Source: Chloroflexota bacterium (GTDB taxonomy: Bacteria; Chloroflexota; UBA11872). From it: 64,000 nucleotides of DNA. The stretch covers positions 64,606 to 128,605 of the forward strand of contig JAPPLN010000069.1 in the NCBI GenBank assembly GCA_028874175.1, written 5' to 3'. The translations under genes and the position numbers were made by a program. The notes under the pieces are model-generated. The model ran no database searches. It saw only the letters and a list, made by a program, of their open reading frames with translations, and was not told where the DNA came from. Positions 53,482-60,857 of the stretch are shown here, piece after piece (within the stretch, counting starts at the first letter, position 1; each line of letters starts with the position of its first letter).

Positions 53482-54516
53482 ATGACCCCCGACTACGACT
53501 GGCAAACCCTCCACCGCGACGCCCTCGTCATCGACTCCCACAACGACACCATCGTCGGCCTCATCCGCCGCAACGGCCAGAGCATGGCCGGCCCCGACGC
53601 CCCCGCCCGCGCCGAGCCCGAAAGCCTCATCGCCTACCTGCGCGGACCCACCGACACCGCCGAAATCCCCATCCAGTCCGACCTCCCCGCCATGCGCGAG
53701 GGCGGCATCGACGCCGGCTATTTCGCCATTGACAACACCCGCGCCTGGGGCAACCACCTCGCCTACGTGATGGATGGCTTCGGCTGGTTCCACGCCGAGC
53801 TCCAGGCCCATTCTGACCGACTCGCCCTCGCTCTCACCGCCGACGACATCCTGGCCGCCAAAGCCGCCGGCAAGGTCGCCGCCGTCCTCGCCATCGAGAA
53901 CTCCGAGGCCCTCGAACGCAGCCTCCATGTCCTGCCCATGCTCTACCGCGTCGGCGTCCGCACCATGACCATCACCCACTCCATCCGCACTTACGCCGGC
54001 GACGGCGAGAGCCACCACCACTCAGGCGGCGGCCTTACTGAGTTTGGCCACGACCTCATCGCCGCCATGAACGACCTCGGCATGCTCGTCGATGTCTCCC
54101 ACCTCAGCGTGCCGTCCTTCTGGCACGCCATGCAGACCACCACGGCTCCCGTCATCGCCAGCCACAGCGCCTGCCGCGCCCTCACCGAACACGGCCGCAA
54201 CCTCCACGACGACCAGATCAAGGCCATCGCCGACGGCGGCGGCGTCATCGGCGTCACCTGCGTCCACCACTTCGTCGACACCCACAACCCAACCCTCGAG
54301 CGCTACCTCGACCACATCGAACACGCCGTCAACGTCGCCGGCATCGACCACGTCGGCTTCGGCTCCGACTTCGACGGCGGCTCCTACCTGTTGGACGACG
54401 CCCGCCAGGTCCCCCAGATCACCCAGGGCCTCGCCGCCCGTGGCTGGTCCGAACCCAACCTCCGCAAATTCCTCGGCCTCAACCACCTCCGCGTCTTCCG
54501 CGAAGTCTGTGGCTAG
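53482..54516 (+). CDS. membrane dipeptidase-family (M19) metallopeptidase
   Basis: The 344-residue protein has the binuclear zinc site of renal dipeptidase-type enzymes: the HxD pair in IDSHNDT (about residue 20), the bridging glutamate in AIENSEA (about 140), and histidines in VDVSHLS and ASHSACRAL. FGSDFDGG near residue 295 is also typical. These enzymes cleave dipeptides, including ones with D-amino acids. No signal peptide is present, so it is probably cytoplasmic. Confidence 0.92.
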   Translation: MTPDYDWQTLHRDALVIDSHNDTIVGLIRRNGQSMAGPDAPARAEPESLIAYLRGPTDTAEIPIQSDLPAMREGGIDAGYFAIDNTRAWGNHLAYVMDGFGWFHAELQAHSDRLALALTADDILAAKAAGKVAAVLAIENSEALERSLHVLPMLYRVGVRTMTITHSIRTYAGDGESHHHSGGGLTEFGHDLIAAMNDLGMLVDVSHLSVPSFWHAMQTTTAPVIASHSACRALTEHGRNLHDDQIKAIADGGGVIGVTCVHHFVDTHNPTLERYLDHIEHAVNVAGIDHVGFGSDFDGGSYLLDDARQVPQITQGLAARGWSEPNLRKFLGLNHLRVFREVCG

Positions 54517-55051
54517 CGCAGGCACCCGCCCCCCGTTCGGGGTGAGCCGGCCCGGAGTCCGTCGGAGGGCCGTGTCGAACCACACCGCCGTCATTACCCT
54601 CGTCGCCTGCGGTCCCTAACTCACCTGCTCATTCCCGAATCACCCGCACCTCAACCCCAACATCAACCCCGTCCTCGTCCGAACCGCCGTCACCGCCGGC
54701 CCCCGGCTCGCCGCCAACTGCAAACACGCGCGGTCACCCAGCGACAGCACAAGTCGGCGAGTGGAATTCCTCAGCTGACCCGAGGCAAACACCTGATCCT
54801 CACCAAGACCGGCGCCGAATCCTTCGACTCGACATCCATCGCCGCCATCGGCCGGCTGTGCTGGGTCTCGGTGAATCCGCTTCGCACCAGCACGATTCGC
54901 ACGTACAGGCAGCCAACACCCAGAAGTCCCACGAAACTCAGGCTGGCCTACCCGGCGCTCGGAACAGCGCCCGAATCTTGTAGGCCTTGGTCGTCAGGCC
55001 TTCCGACACCTCGTCCATAGGCCGCCGCTCGCACACACAGACGCGCGGCTC
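54517..55051. other. 535-bp stretch without an intact gene, with possible coding remnants
   Basis: No complete gene is visible. On the minus strand a 26-codon fragment starts at ATG 55018 and includes GLTTKAYKIRALFRAP, which recalls the helix-turn-helix segment KIRALxxAG seen at the start of some small DNA-binding and PIN-associated proteins, but it stops soon after. Other frames have many stops. The region looks like decayed coding sequence next to the cysteine-rich peptide gene. Confidence 0.35.
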
Positions 55052-55144
55052 CTAATTAGGACAGCAGTCATCCCGATCAGAGCAGCAGTCATCCTGATCC
55101 GAACAGCAGTCATCCTGTTCAGTACAGCAATCACAGCACGTCAT
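55052..55144 (-). CDS. 30-aa cysteine-doublet heptad-repeat peptide
   Basis: This tiny gene begins with ATG at 55144, preceded by AGGAG (55156-55152) at a 7-base spacing, one of the best ribosome-binding sites in the region, and ends with TAG. The product starts MTCCDCCTEQDD and holds ten cysteines, all in Cys-Cys pairs at residues 3-4, 6-7, 13-14, 20-21 and 27-28. From residue 6 it follows a 7-residue repeat CC-(T/S)-(E/D)-(Q/R)-D-D, mirrored by 21-bp DNA repeats from 55061. There is no signal peptide or hydrophobic stretch. I know no family with this pattern. Metal binding, thiol buffering or a modified-peptide precursor are all possible. Confidence 0.6.
   Translation of the reverse strand: MTCCDCCTEQDDCCSDQDDCCSDRDDCCPN
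55061..55123. repeat. three tandem 21-bp repeats encoding the cysteine heptads
   Basis: Units at 55061-55081, 55082-55102 and 55103-55123 share the core CAGCAGTCATCC with a few differences each, followed by a partial fourth unit. The period is a multiple of three, so unit gain or loss would keep the peptide in frame. Confidence 0.8.
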
Positions 55145-55202
55145 AGCTAAGCTCCTGGGTCCAACCCGTGGGCCATAACAGGTACCTATAGAGTGACATA
55201 GA

Positions 55203-55215
55203 GCGGATTATCCGC
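55203..55215. promoter_or_regulatory. palindrome upstream of the cysteine-rich peptide gene
   Basis: GCGGATTATCCGC is a perfect 6-bp inverted repeat around one base, 59 bases upstream of the peptide ATG and 104 bases before the aldo/keto reductase gene. A TATAGG box (55191-55186 on the minus strand) lies between it and the peptide gene. It could be a repressor or activator site. Confidence 0.45.
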
Positions 55216-55319
55216 CAAAAAAATCGTTTGCTTGTCCGTCGCCTGCGCTCCCCGCTCCATACCGCCATCCCCGCCAACATCTAGACTGCCTCTATCCCCA
55301 ACGCCGAGGCCCCCCACCC

Positions 55320-56204
55320 ATGCAACGCCGCAAACTCGGCCGCGTCCACCACCACAGCTCCATCGTCACCCTCGGCGCCGCCGGCCTCGGCCGCGCCGAC
55401 CTCCCCCAGGCCGTGGTCGACACCGCCGTCGAACAAGCCCTCACCGCCGGCGTCAACCACCTCGATATCGCCCCCACCTACGGCAACGCCATGGAGCACA
55501 TGGCCCCCTGGATGCCCCGCTTGCATGACGAGGGCTGGTTCATCGGCGCCAAAACCCGCGGCCGCACCCGCCAGGAAGCCTGGGACAACATCCGCTCCTG
55601 CCAGCAACGCCTCGGCGTCCAGACCTTCGACCTCTTCCAGCTCCACTCCGTCGTCGATTTCGACGACCTCGATCAGGTCACCCAACCCGGCGGCGCCATC
55701 GAAGCCCTCCTCGAAATGCGCGACCAGGGCCTCACCCGCTACATCGGCATCACCGGCCACGGCCCCCTCGCCCCCGCCGTCCAGTTGGAGGCCCTCAAAC
55801 GCTTCGACTTCGACACCGTCATGTTCCCCCTCGCCGCCGCCATTTACCTCAGCCCCGGCTACCGTCGCGATGCCCAGGCCCTGCTGGATGCCTGTCAGCA
55901 ACGCAACGTCGGCGTCCAGACCATCAAAATGCTCGCCCGCGGCGGCTGGGGCGACGGCCCCCAGGAACTCAGCTGCTGGTACGACCCCCACCGCGAGCAG
56001 CCCCAGATCGACCAGGCCCTCTGGTGGGTCCTCTCCCAGCCCGTCCACACCGCTCCCTCAACGGGCGAGACCACCCTCCTCCCCCGCATCTTCTCCGCCG
56101 CCGAACGCTTCCGCCCCCTAACCCGCGCCCAACAAACCGCCGCCATCGCCGCCCAACGCCCCCCGCGCCCCGAACCCCGCCTCGCCATCCCCGTCGTCGC
56201 GTAG
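55320..56204 (+). CDS. aldo/keto reductase
   Basis: The 294-residue protein has a TIM-barrel layout with the family's catalytic tetrad at D49, Y54, K78 and H109 (DIAPTYG, GAKTRG, FQLHS). It reduces carbonyls with NADPH or oxidises the reverse. Some late segments are shorter than usual and the C-terminus is proline-rich. Codons end strongly in C. The gene starts downstream of the palindrome at 55203-55215 and is followed 42 bases later by a methyltransferase gene. Confidence 0.88.
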   Translation: MQRRKLGRVHHHSSIVTLGAAGLGRADLPQAVVDTAVEQALTAGVNHLDIAPTYGNAMEHMAPWMPRLHDEGWFIGAKTRGRTRQEAWDNIRSCQQRLGVQTFDLFQLHSVVDFDDLDQVTQPGGAIEALLEMRDQGLTRYIGITGHGPLAPAVQLEALKRFDFDTVMFPLAAAIYLSPGYRRDAQALLDACQQRNVGVQTIKMLARGGWGDGPQELSCWYDPHREQPQIDQALWWVLSQPVHTAPSTGETTLLPRIFSAAERFRPLTRAQQTAAIAAQRPPRPEPRLAIPVVA

Positions 56205-56245
56205 GTTCGGGACCGCCGCGCGGTCGATAAGGGTCAGCCTTTGCA

Positions 56246-56971
56246 ATGACTGACGGTCTCCAGGTGCCCGCCTCCCTCGCCCAGCACTACCGCTGGATCC
56301 TCACCCTCGCCAGCCCACCCCCCACCCGCCTCCTCGACGTCGGCGCCGGCGATGGCCGCCTCCTCCAGGTCGCCCGCGACCTCCGCATCCCCCACCGTGT
56401 CGGCCTCGAACGCAAACGCCGCTGGCGCCCCGCCAACCCCGACTTCGCCCCCACCATCGGCGACGCCCAGCGCCTCCCCTTCCCCAACGACACCTTCGAC
56501 TGCGTCGTCGAAAACGAATCCCTCGAGTGGATTAAGGTCCCCGTTCGCTACCTACAGGAAGCCGCCCGCGTCTGCACCCCAACCGGCCTCGTCATCACCG
56601 ACGACTCCGACTGGGACACACTCGTCTACGCCGTCCGGGACCCCGCCCGCGCCCGCCGCATCCTCCGAGCCTTTTGCGACACCGGCCCCAACGGCTGGAT
56701 CGGCCGCGCGGCGCCCTCACTCATGCGACAGGCGGGCCTGCGCGACATCCAGGTCCACGTCCGCGTCATCACCGAGCGCGAATTCGCCCCCCACACCCTC
56801 GGCTTCCACCAGGCCCAGGTCATCGACGACTGGCTCCGCTCAGTCGGCGACATCACCCCCACCCAGCTCGACGACTTCCGCGCCGACCTCCACCACACCG
56901 CCCAGCGCGGCGACTACCTCTTCACCCTCAACCGCTACATCTGCCTGGGCCAGCCGGCCCAACGTTCGTAG
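56246..56971 (+). CDS. class I SAM-dependent methyltransferase
   Basis: The 241-residue protein has SAM-binding motif I LLDVGAGDGRLL (about residue 29), an acidic residue at the end of the next strand, and DAQRLPFPNDTFDCVV (about 72-87), as in methyltransferases of the UbiE/COQ5-like group. It methylates a small molecule that cannot be identified here. It shares the C-rich codon use of its neighbours and converges with a small membrane-protein gene. Confidence 0.88.
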   Translation: MTDGLQVPASLAQHYRWILTLASPPPTRLLDVGAGDGRLLQVARDLRIPHRVGLERKRRWRPANPDFAPTIGDAQRLPFPNDTFDCVVENESLEWIKVPVRYLQEAARVCTPTGLVITDDSDWDTLVYAVRDPARARRILRAFCDTGPNGWIGRAAPSLMRQAGLRDIQVHVRVITEREFAPHTLGFHQAQVIDDWLRSVGDITPTQLDDFRADLHHTAQRGDYLFTLNRYICLGQPAQRS

Positions 56972-56979
56972 CACCGTAG

Positions 56980-57000
56980 GGGTACCCCTTGTGGGTACCC
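56980..57000. terminator. bidirectional hairpin between convergent genes
   Basis: Two copies of the self-palindromic GGGTACCC (56980-56987 and 56993-57000) form an 8-bp stem with a CTTGT loop. It sits between the stops of two convergent genes (56971 and 57008), so it could end transcription from both sides, although no T-run follows. Confidence 0.5.
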
Positions 57001-57007
57001 ACCGCCC

Positions 57008-57214
57008 CTAGCGCCTCGGCCCCTTATCCGCCAACGACATCGCAATCACCAACCCAATCGGCCCTAGAAAAAACCCCACAAAAAACCAGATCGGCACCCA
57101 CAAGTTCCCCCACACCTCCGGCTCTTCCTTCTTTGAAGCCACATTTGACGTAGCTACCCCAAACCCAACCGCCGCCAAAAAAAACACAAAAAACAACGGC
57201 TCCGGAACCGCCAT
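57008..57214 (-). CDS. small membrane protein, 68 aa
   Basis: The protein has two hydrophobic segments (about residues 5-20 and 37-60) joined by a charged loop KKEEPEVWGNLW, and a short basic tail. The loop and WFFVGFFLGPIG pattern resemble small phage-shock or superinfection-immunity-like membrane proteins, but I cannot assign a family. Its DNA is noticeably A-rich on the plus strand compared with the neighbouring genes. Confidence 0.55.
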   Translation of the reverse strand: MAVPEPLFFVFFLAAVGFGVATSNVASKKEEPEVWGNLWVPIWFFVGFFLGPIGLVIAMSLADKGPRR

Positions 57215-57377
57215 CCGCCTACCCGTCTCCCCTGCGAACCTAAGAGCCTACGCGCCCCGCCTGATCTCAGTATCTCGCTCACGCCATGTGCAATCTCTCC
57301 CTCGCCCTTGAGAGAGCTTTGCATAACTCGACGGGGCGGCCGCTATGACGACGACAGGAAATTACGGGAGCTAGCCC

Positions 57378-57716
57378 ATGCATCGGCAGCTGGGAGACGC
57401 CTCTTTCGCGGACGTGCTGTTGCCCGAGAATGTCGGCCGCAATGCGCCGTTGGAGCAACTCGACGCCGTCCTGGACTGGGAGCCGTTGGCGGAGGTCGTC
57501 CGCGACCTTTACGCCGCCCCTGCGGGGCGGCCCAGCTTTCCGCCGCTGCTGATGGTCAGGTGCTGCTCCAGCGGTAGTACAACGCCTTGGACCCGGAGAT
57601 CGAGGCGGCGCTCTGGGATCGGCTGTGGTTTCGGCGCTTCCTGGAGCTGTGGTTCAAGTGCCTGGCCTACAACCTGCGGTGCGCGAGCCGACTGCAGGAG
57701 ATGGCCGGTGGCTAAC
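57378..57716 (+). pseudogene. remnant of an IS5-type transposase
   Basis: The start MHRQLGDASFADVLLPENVGRN matches the N-terminus of IS5-family transposases, through to GRPSFPPLLMV. The frame then shifts near 57,555 and continues as LLLQR-stop-YNALDPEIEAAL, RLWFRRFLELW, and jumps directly to a C-terminal-like LKCLAYNLRCASRLQEMAG segment. The DDE catalytic core is deleted and an in-frame TAG interrupts the rest. The element is dead. I could not define its terminal repeats. Confidence 0.75.
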
Positions 57717-57915
57717 GTGGGCTCCGTGCGCCGCAGCTACGCAAAGGTCTCCAGCGGGAGAGGGCGAAGATGATGGCTCGACTGGGCGAAGGGGGTTGAT
57801 CAGACTTGCCAATGACCGGGCCATGAGATTGCGGGCCAAGCGACCGGCCGCGGGCTAAGGTAGCGGGGTATCTGGCGGCGGCACGCCACGGTACGGCGTG
57901 CGGAGGAGTGATGGG

Positions 57916-59121
57916 ATGTCCAAGACGATTGCCGTGATCGGCGCGCTGGATACGAAGGGCGGCGAGTTCGCCTTCGTGCGCCGCGAGATCGAACGGCGGG
58001 GTCACCGGGCGCTGGTGATCGATAGCGGCGTGATCAGCGAGCCGGGCTTCGAACCCGACATCCCGGCCGGCGAGGTCGCGGAGGCCGGTGGAACCGGCCT
58101 GGACGAGCTGCGGGCGCAGGGCGACCGGGGCACGGCGATTGGCGTGATGGCGGCCGGGGGCGCGGCGATCGTGGGCCGGCTGCACGCCGAGGGGCGGATC
58201 GACGGGGTGCTGGGCATGGGCGGCAGCGCGGGCACGGCGGTGGGCACGGCGGCCATGCGCGCCCTTCCGGTCGGGGTGCCCAAGGTGATGGTGAGCACGG
58301 TGGCCTCGGGCGACACCAGCGGCTACGTGGACACCAAGGACGTGGTGATGGTGCCCTCGATCGTGGACGTGGCGGGGGTGAACCGGATCAGCGCGCGCAT
58401 CTACGCCAACGCCGTAGGCGCGGTGGTGGGCATGGCGGAAACGGCCGCGCCTGAGATCGAGGACAAGCCGCTGATCGCGGCCTCGATGTTCGGCAACACG
58501 ACGCCGGCGGTGGAACGGTGCCGCGAGCGGCTGGACGCGCTGGGCTACGAGGTGCTGGTGTTTCACGCCACGGGCACGGGCGGACGCACGATGGAAGACG
58601 TGGTGGCCGGCGGGTTCGCGAGCGGCGTGCTGGACGTGACGACCACCGAATGGGCCGACGAACTGGTGGGCGGCGTGATGGGGGCGGGCCCGAGCCGCCT
58701 GGAAGCCGCGGCGGCGCAGGGGGTCCCGCAGGTGATCGCGCCGGGCTGCCTGGACATGGTGAATTTCCAGGCGCCGGCGACGATTCCGGACAAGTTCGAG
58801 GGCCGCCGCTTCCACTACTGGAATCCCAACGTGTCCCTGATGCGCACGGACCCCGAGGAAAACGCCGAACTGGGCCGCATCCTGGCCGAGAAGGCCAATG
58901 GGTCGTCGGCGCCGACGGCGATCTTCCTGCCGCTGAAAGGCCTGTCGCTGCTGGGGGCGCCGGGCGAGGAGTTCCACTGGCCGGAGGCCGACCAGGCGCT
59001 GTTCGACGCCATCAAGGAGCACGTGCGCAACGACATCCCTGTGTATGAACTGGATCACGCCGTCAACGACGAGGCATTTGCCGACGCCGTGACGGACAAG
59101 CTGCTGGAGTACCTGGGCTGA
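57916..59121 (+). CDS. Tm-1-like ATP-binding domain protein (UPF0261)
   Basis: The 401-residue protein starts MSKTIAVIGALDTKGGEFAF, the signature of the Tm-1/UPF0261 family; plant Tm-1 is an ATP-binding inhibitor of tobamovirus replication and bacterial relatives are uncharacterised. GGSAGTA and SMFGNTTPAVERCRE are further family motifs. A GGAGTG tract supports the ATG at 57916. It is followed by a PF09370-like TIM-barrel gene; the two families often occur together or fused, so they probably work on one substrate. Confidence 0.9.
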   Translation: MSKTIAVIGALDTKGGEFAFVRREIERRGHRALVIDSGVISEPGFEPDIPAGEVAEAGGTGLDELRAQGDRGTAIGVMAAGGAAIVGRLHAEGRIDGVLGMGGSAGTAVGTAAMRALPVGVPKVMVSTVASGDTSGYVDTKDVVMVPSIVDVAGVNRISARIYANAVGAVVGMAETAAPEIEDKPLIAASMFGNTTPAVERCRERLDALGYEVLVFHATGTGGRTMEDVVAGGFASGVLDVTTTEWADELVGGVMGAGPSRLEAAAAQGVPQVIAPGCLDMVNFQAPATIPDKFEGRRFHYWNPNVSLMRTDPEENAELGRILAEKANGSSAPTAIFLPLKGLSLLGAPGEEFHWPEADQALFDAIKEHVRNDIPVYELDHAVNDEAFADAVTDKLLEYLG

Positions 59122-59200
59122 CGATGCGCAGCGACGCCGGTCCGGTCAGCAGCGACCCTTGCGAAATCGGGGGTGGGTGCCCGGAAGACCCTCACCCCAA

Positions 59201-59221
59201 CCCTCTCCCAGTGGGAGAGGG
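59201..59221. repeat. 10-bp inverted repeat (REP-like) before the TIM-barrel gene
   Basis: CCCTCTCCCA and TGGGAGAGGG form a perfect 10-bp stem around a single G. It lies between the Tm-1-like stop and the next start, and looks like the CCTCTCC/GGAGAGG hairpin at 50,230. Such units are common dispersed repeats in environmental genomes. Confidence 0.6.
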
Positions 59222-59307
59222 AGAAAGATCGGCCGCAGGTTCGAAGACACGAGGCGTTATGCACAGGTCTGCCAGCAGACCCTTACACCAAGGAAAGGAC
59301 CACGCGC

Positions 59308-60138
59308 ATGCCGTATATCCCACGCGCTGAGGCGCTGCGGCGCCTGCGGGCCACGCTGGACGCCGGTGAGCCGATCATCGGCTGCGGGGCCGGTACCGGC
59401 ATCACGGCCAAGTTCGCCGAGCAGGGCGGCGCGGACCTGATCATCATCTACAACTCGGGCCGCTTCCGGATGGCGGGCCGCGGGTCGCTGTCGGGGATGA
59501 TGCCCTTCGGCGACGCCAACGCCATCGTGGTGGATATGGCGTCGGAAGTGCTGCCGGTGGTGCAGGACACGCCGGTGCTGGCGGGGGTCTGCGGCACCGA
59601 CCCGTTCCGGCTGATGCCCACCTTCCTGAAGCAGCTGAAGGCGATGGGCTTCGACGGCGTGCAGAACTTCCCGACGGTCGGGCTGATCGACGGTATCTTC
59701 CGCCAGGGCCTGGAAGAGACCAACATGGGATTCGGCCTGGAGGTGGACCTGATTCGCCAGGCCAACGAGCTGGACATGCTGACCTGTCCCTACGTGTTCG
59801 ACCCCGACCAGGCGGTGGCGATGAGCCGGGCGGGCGCGGACGTGCTGGTGCCGCACATGGGGCTGACCACCAAGGGCTCGATCGGCGCCACGACGGCGCT
59901 GACGCTGGACGACGCCGTGGAGAGCGTGCAGGCCATTCACGACGCCGCCGTGGCCGAGAAACCGGACGCCGTGGTGCTGTGCCATGGCGGGCCGATCGCC
60001 GACCCTGGCGACGTGCGCCACGTCCTGGCGAACACCGAAGGCGTGGCCGGGTTCTTCGGGGCATCCAGCATCGAACGCTTGCCGACGGAAGTCGGCATCC
60101 GCGAGCAGGTCGAGGCGCTGAAAGCGGCCAAGGGCTAG
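59308..60138 (+). CDS. phosphoenolpyruvate hydrolase-like TIM-barrel protein
   Basis: With the ATG at 59308, which follows AAGGAAAGG, the protein has 276 residues. [32 protein letters not shown] (residues about 24-55) and [12 protein letters not shown] (about 91) are the strong motifs of the PF09370 family, a phosphoenolpyruvate-mutase-like barrel. It stands between the Tm-1-like gene and a ThuA-like gene. The family's reaction is not firmly known, and hydrolysis or C-C bond cleavage of a small keto acid is likely. Confidence 0.88.
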   Translation: MPYIPRAEALRRLRATLDAGEPIIGCGAGTGITAKFAEQGGADLIIIYNSGRFRMAGRGSLSGMMPFGDANAIVVDMASEVLPVVQDTPVLAGVCGTDPFRLMPTFLKQLKAMGFDGVQNFPTVGLIDGIFRQGLEETNMGFGLEVDLIRQANELDMLTCPYVFDPDQAVAMSRAGADVLVPHMGLTTKGSIGATTALTLDDAVESVQAIHDAAVAEKPDAVVLCHGGPIADPGDVRHVLANTEGVAGFFGASSIERLPTEVGIREQVEALKAAKG

Positions 60139-60184
60139 ATGCCGGCAGTTGCCGGTCGTGCTGGAACTGTCTGAGAGGTCAAGC

Positions 60185-60835
60185 GTGGGACGCCTACCGA
60201 AGAAGGACGACACGATCACGGCCGCGGTTATCACCGGCGAGCACCGGTTCGACGTGCCGGGCTTCCAGGCGGCGTTCCGGAGCATGGCGGATGTCGATGC
60301 GTATCCGCAGGATCTGGACAACTTCGCGGCCGACCTGGGCGGCGTGCGCGACGCGTACGACGTGCTGGTCTTCTACAACTTCCACCGGCCGGCGCCGGAC
60401 GAGCGGACAGCGGCGGCGCTTGAGTCGCTGGGCGAAACTTCCCAGGGCATCGTGGTGCTGCACCACGCCATCCTGGCCTTCCCCGAGTGGCCGCGCTGGT
60501 CCGAGATTTGCGGCATCGACGAGCGGACCTTCGGCTACCACATGAATCAGCGGGTGCCGGTGCACGTGGCTGATCCGGCCCATCCCATCACCGTCGGACT
60601 GGCCGACTGGGAATTGCCCGACGAGACCTACACGATGACCAGCGCCGACGAGGCCAGCCGCATCCTGCTGACAACGGACCACGCACTCAGCATGCGTACC
60701 CTGGCCTGGACGCGGCAGTTCGGGAAGTCCCGCGTGTTCTGCTTCCAGTCCGGCCACGACAACGCCGCCTATGCCGACCCGGGCTTTCGCACGGTCCTGC
60801 ACCGTGGCATCCGCTGGGCCGCGGGAAGACTCTAG
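60185..60835 (+). CDS. ThuA-like domain protein
   Basis: The GTG at 60185 is preceded by GAGAGG with a 6-base spacer and gives 216 residues. YDVLVFYNF, GIVVLHHAILAFPEW and a late FCFQSGHDNAAYADPGFRTVLHRGIRWAAG match the trehalose-utilisation ThuA-like, class I amidotransferase-type fold. The nucleophilic cysteine of true amidotransferases is replaced by His in LHHA. The family is common in sugar-catabolic loci. A TTG start at 60149 would add 12 residues. Confidence 0.82.
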   Translation: MGRLPKKDDTITAAVITGEHRFDVPGFQAAFRSMADVDAYPQDLDNFAADLGGVRDAYDVLVFYNFHRPAPDERTAAALESLGETSQGIVVLHHAILAFPEWPRWSEICGIDERTFGYHMNQRVPVHVADPAHPITVGLADWELPDETYTMTSADEASRILLTTDHALSMRTLAWTRQFGKSRVFCFQSGHDNAAYADPGFRTVLHRGIRWAAGRL

Positions 60836-60857
60836 CCGGGGCCGAGGAGGGACTGCC

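Noticed and set aside
55203-55228. Hairpin followed by a run of A as a terminator
   Set aside because: On the plus strand the run after the palindrome is A and not T, and on the minus strand the T-run precedes the hairpin, so it does not fit an intrinsic terminator.
57308-57577. 89-residue frame at the transposase remnant
   Set aside because: It overlaps the true transposase frame and has no matching pattern.
59173-59307. N-terminal extension of the PEP hydrolase-like protein
   Set aside because: It runs through the REP-like inverted repeat, and the ATG at 59308 has a good ribosome-binding site.
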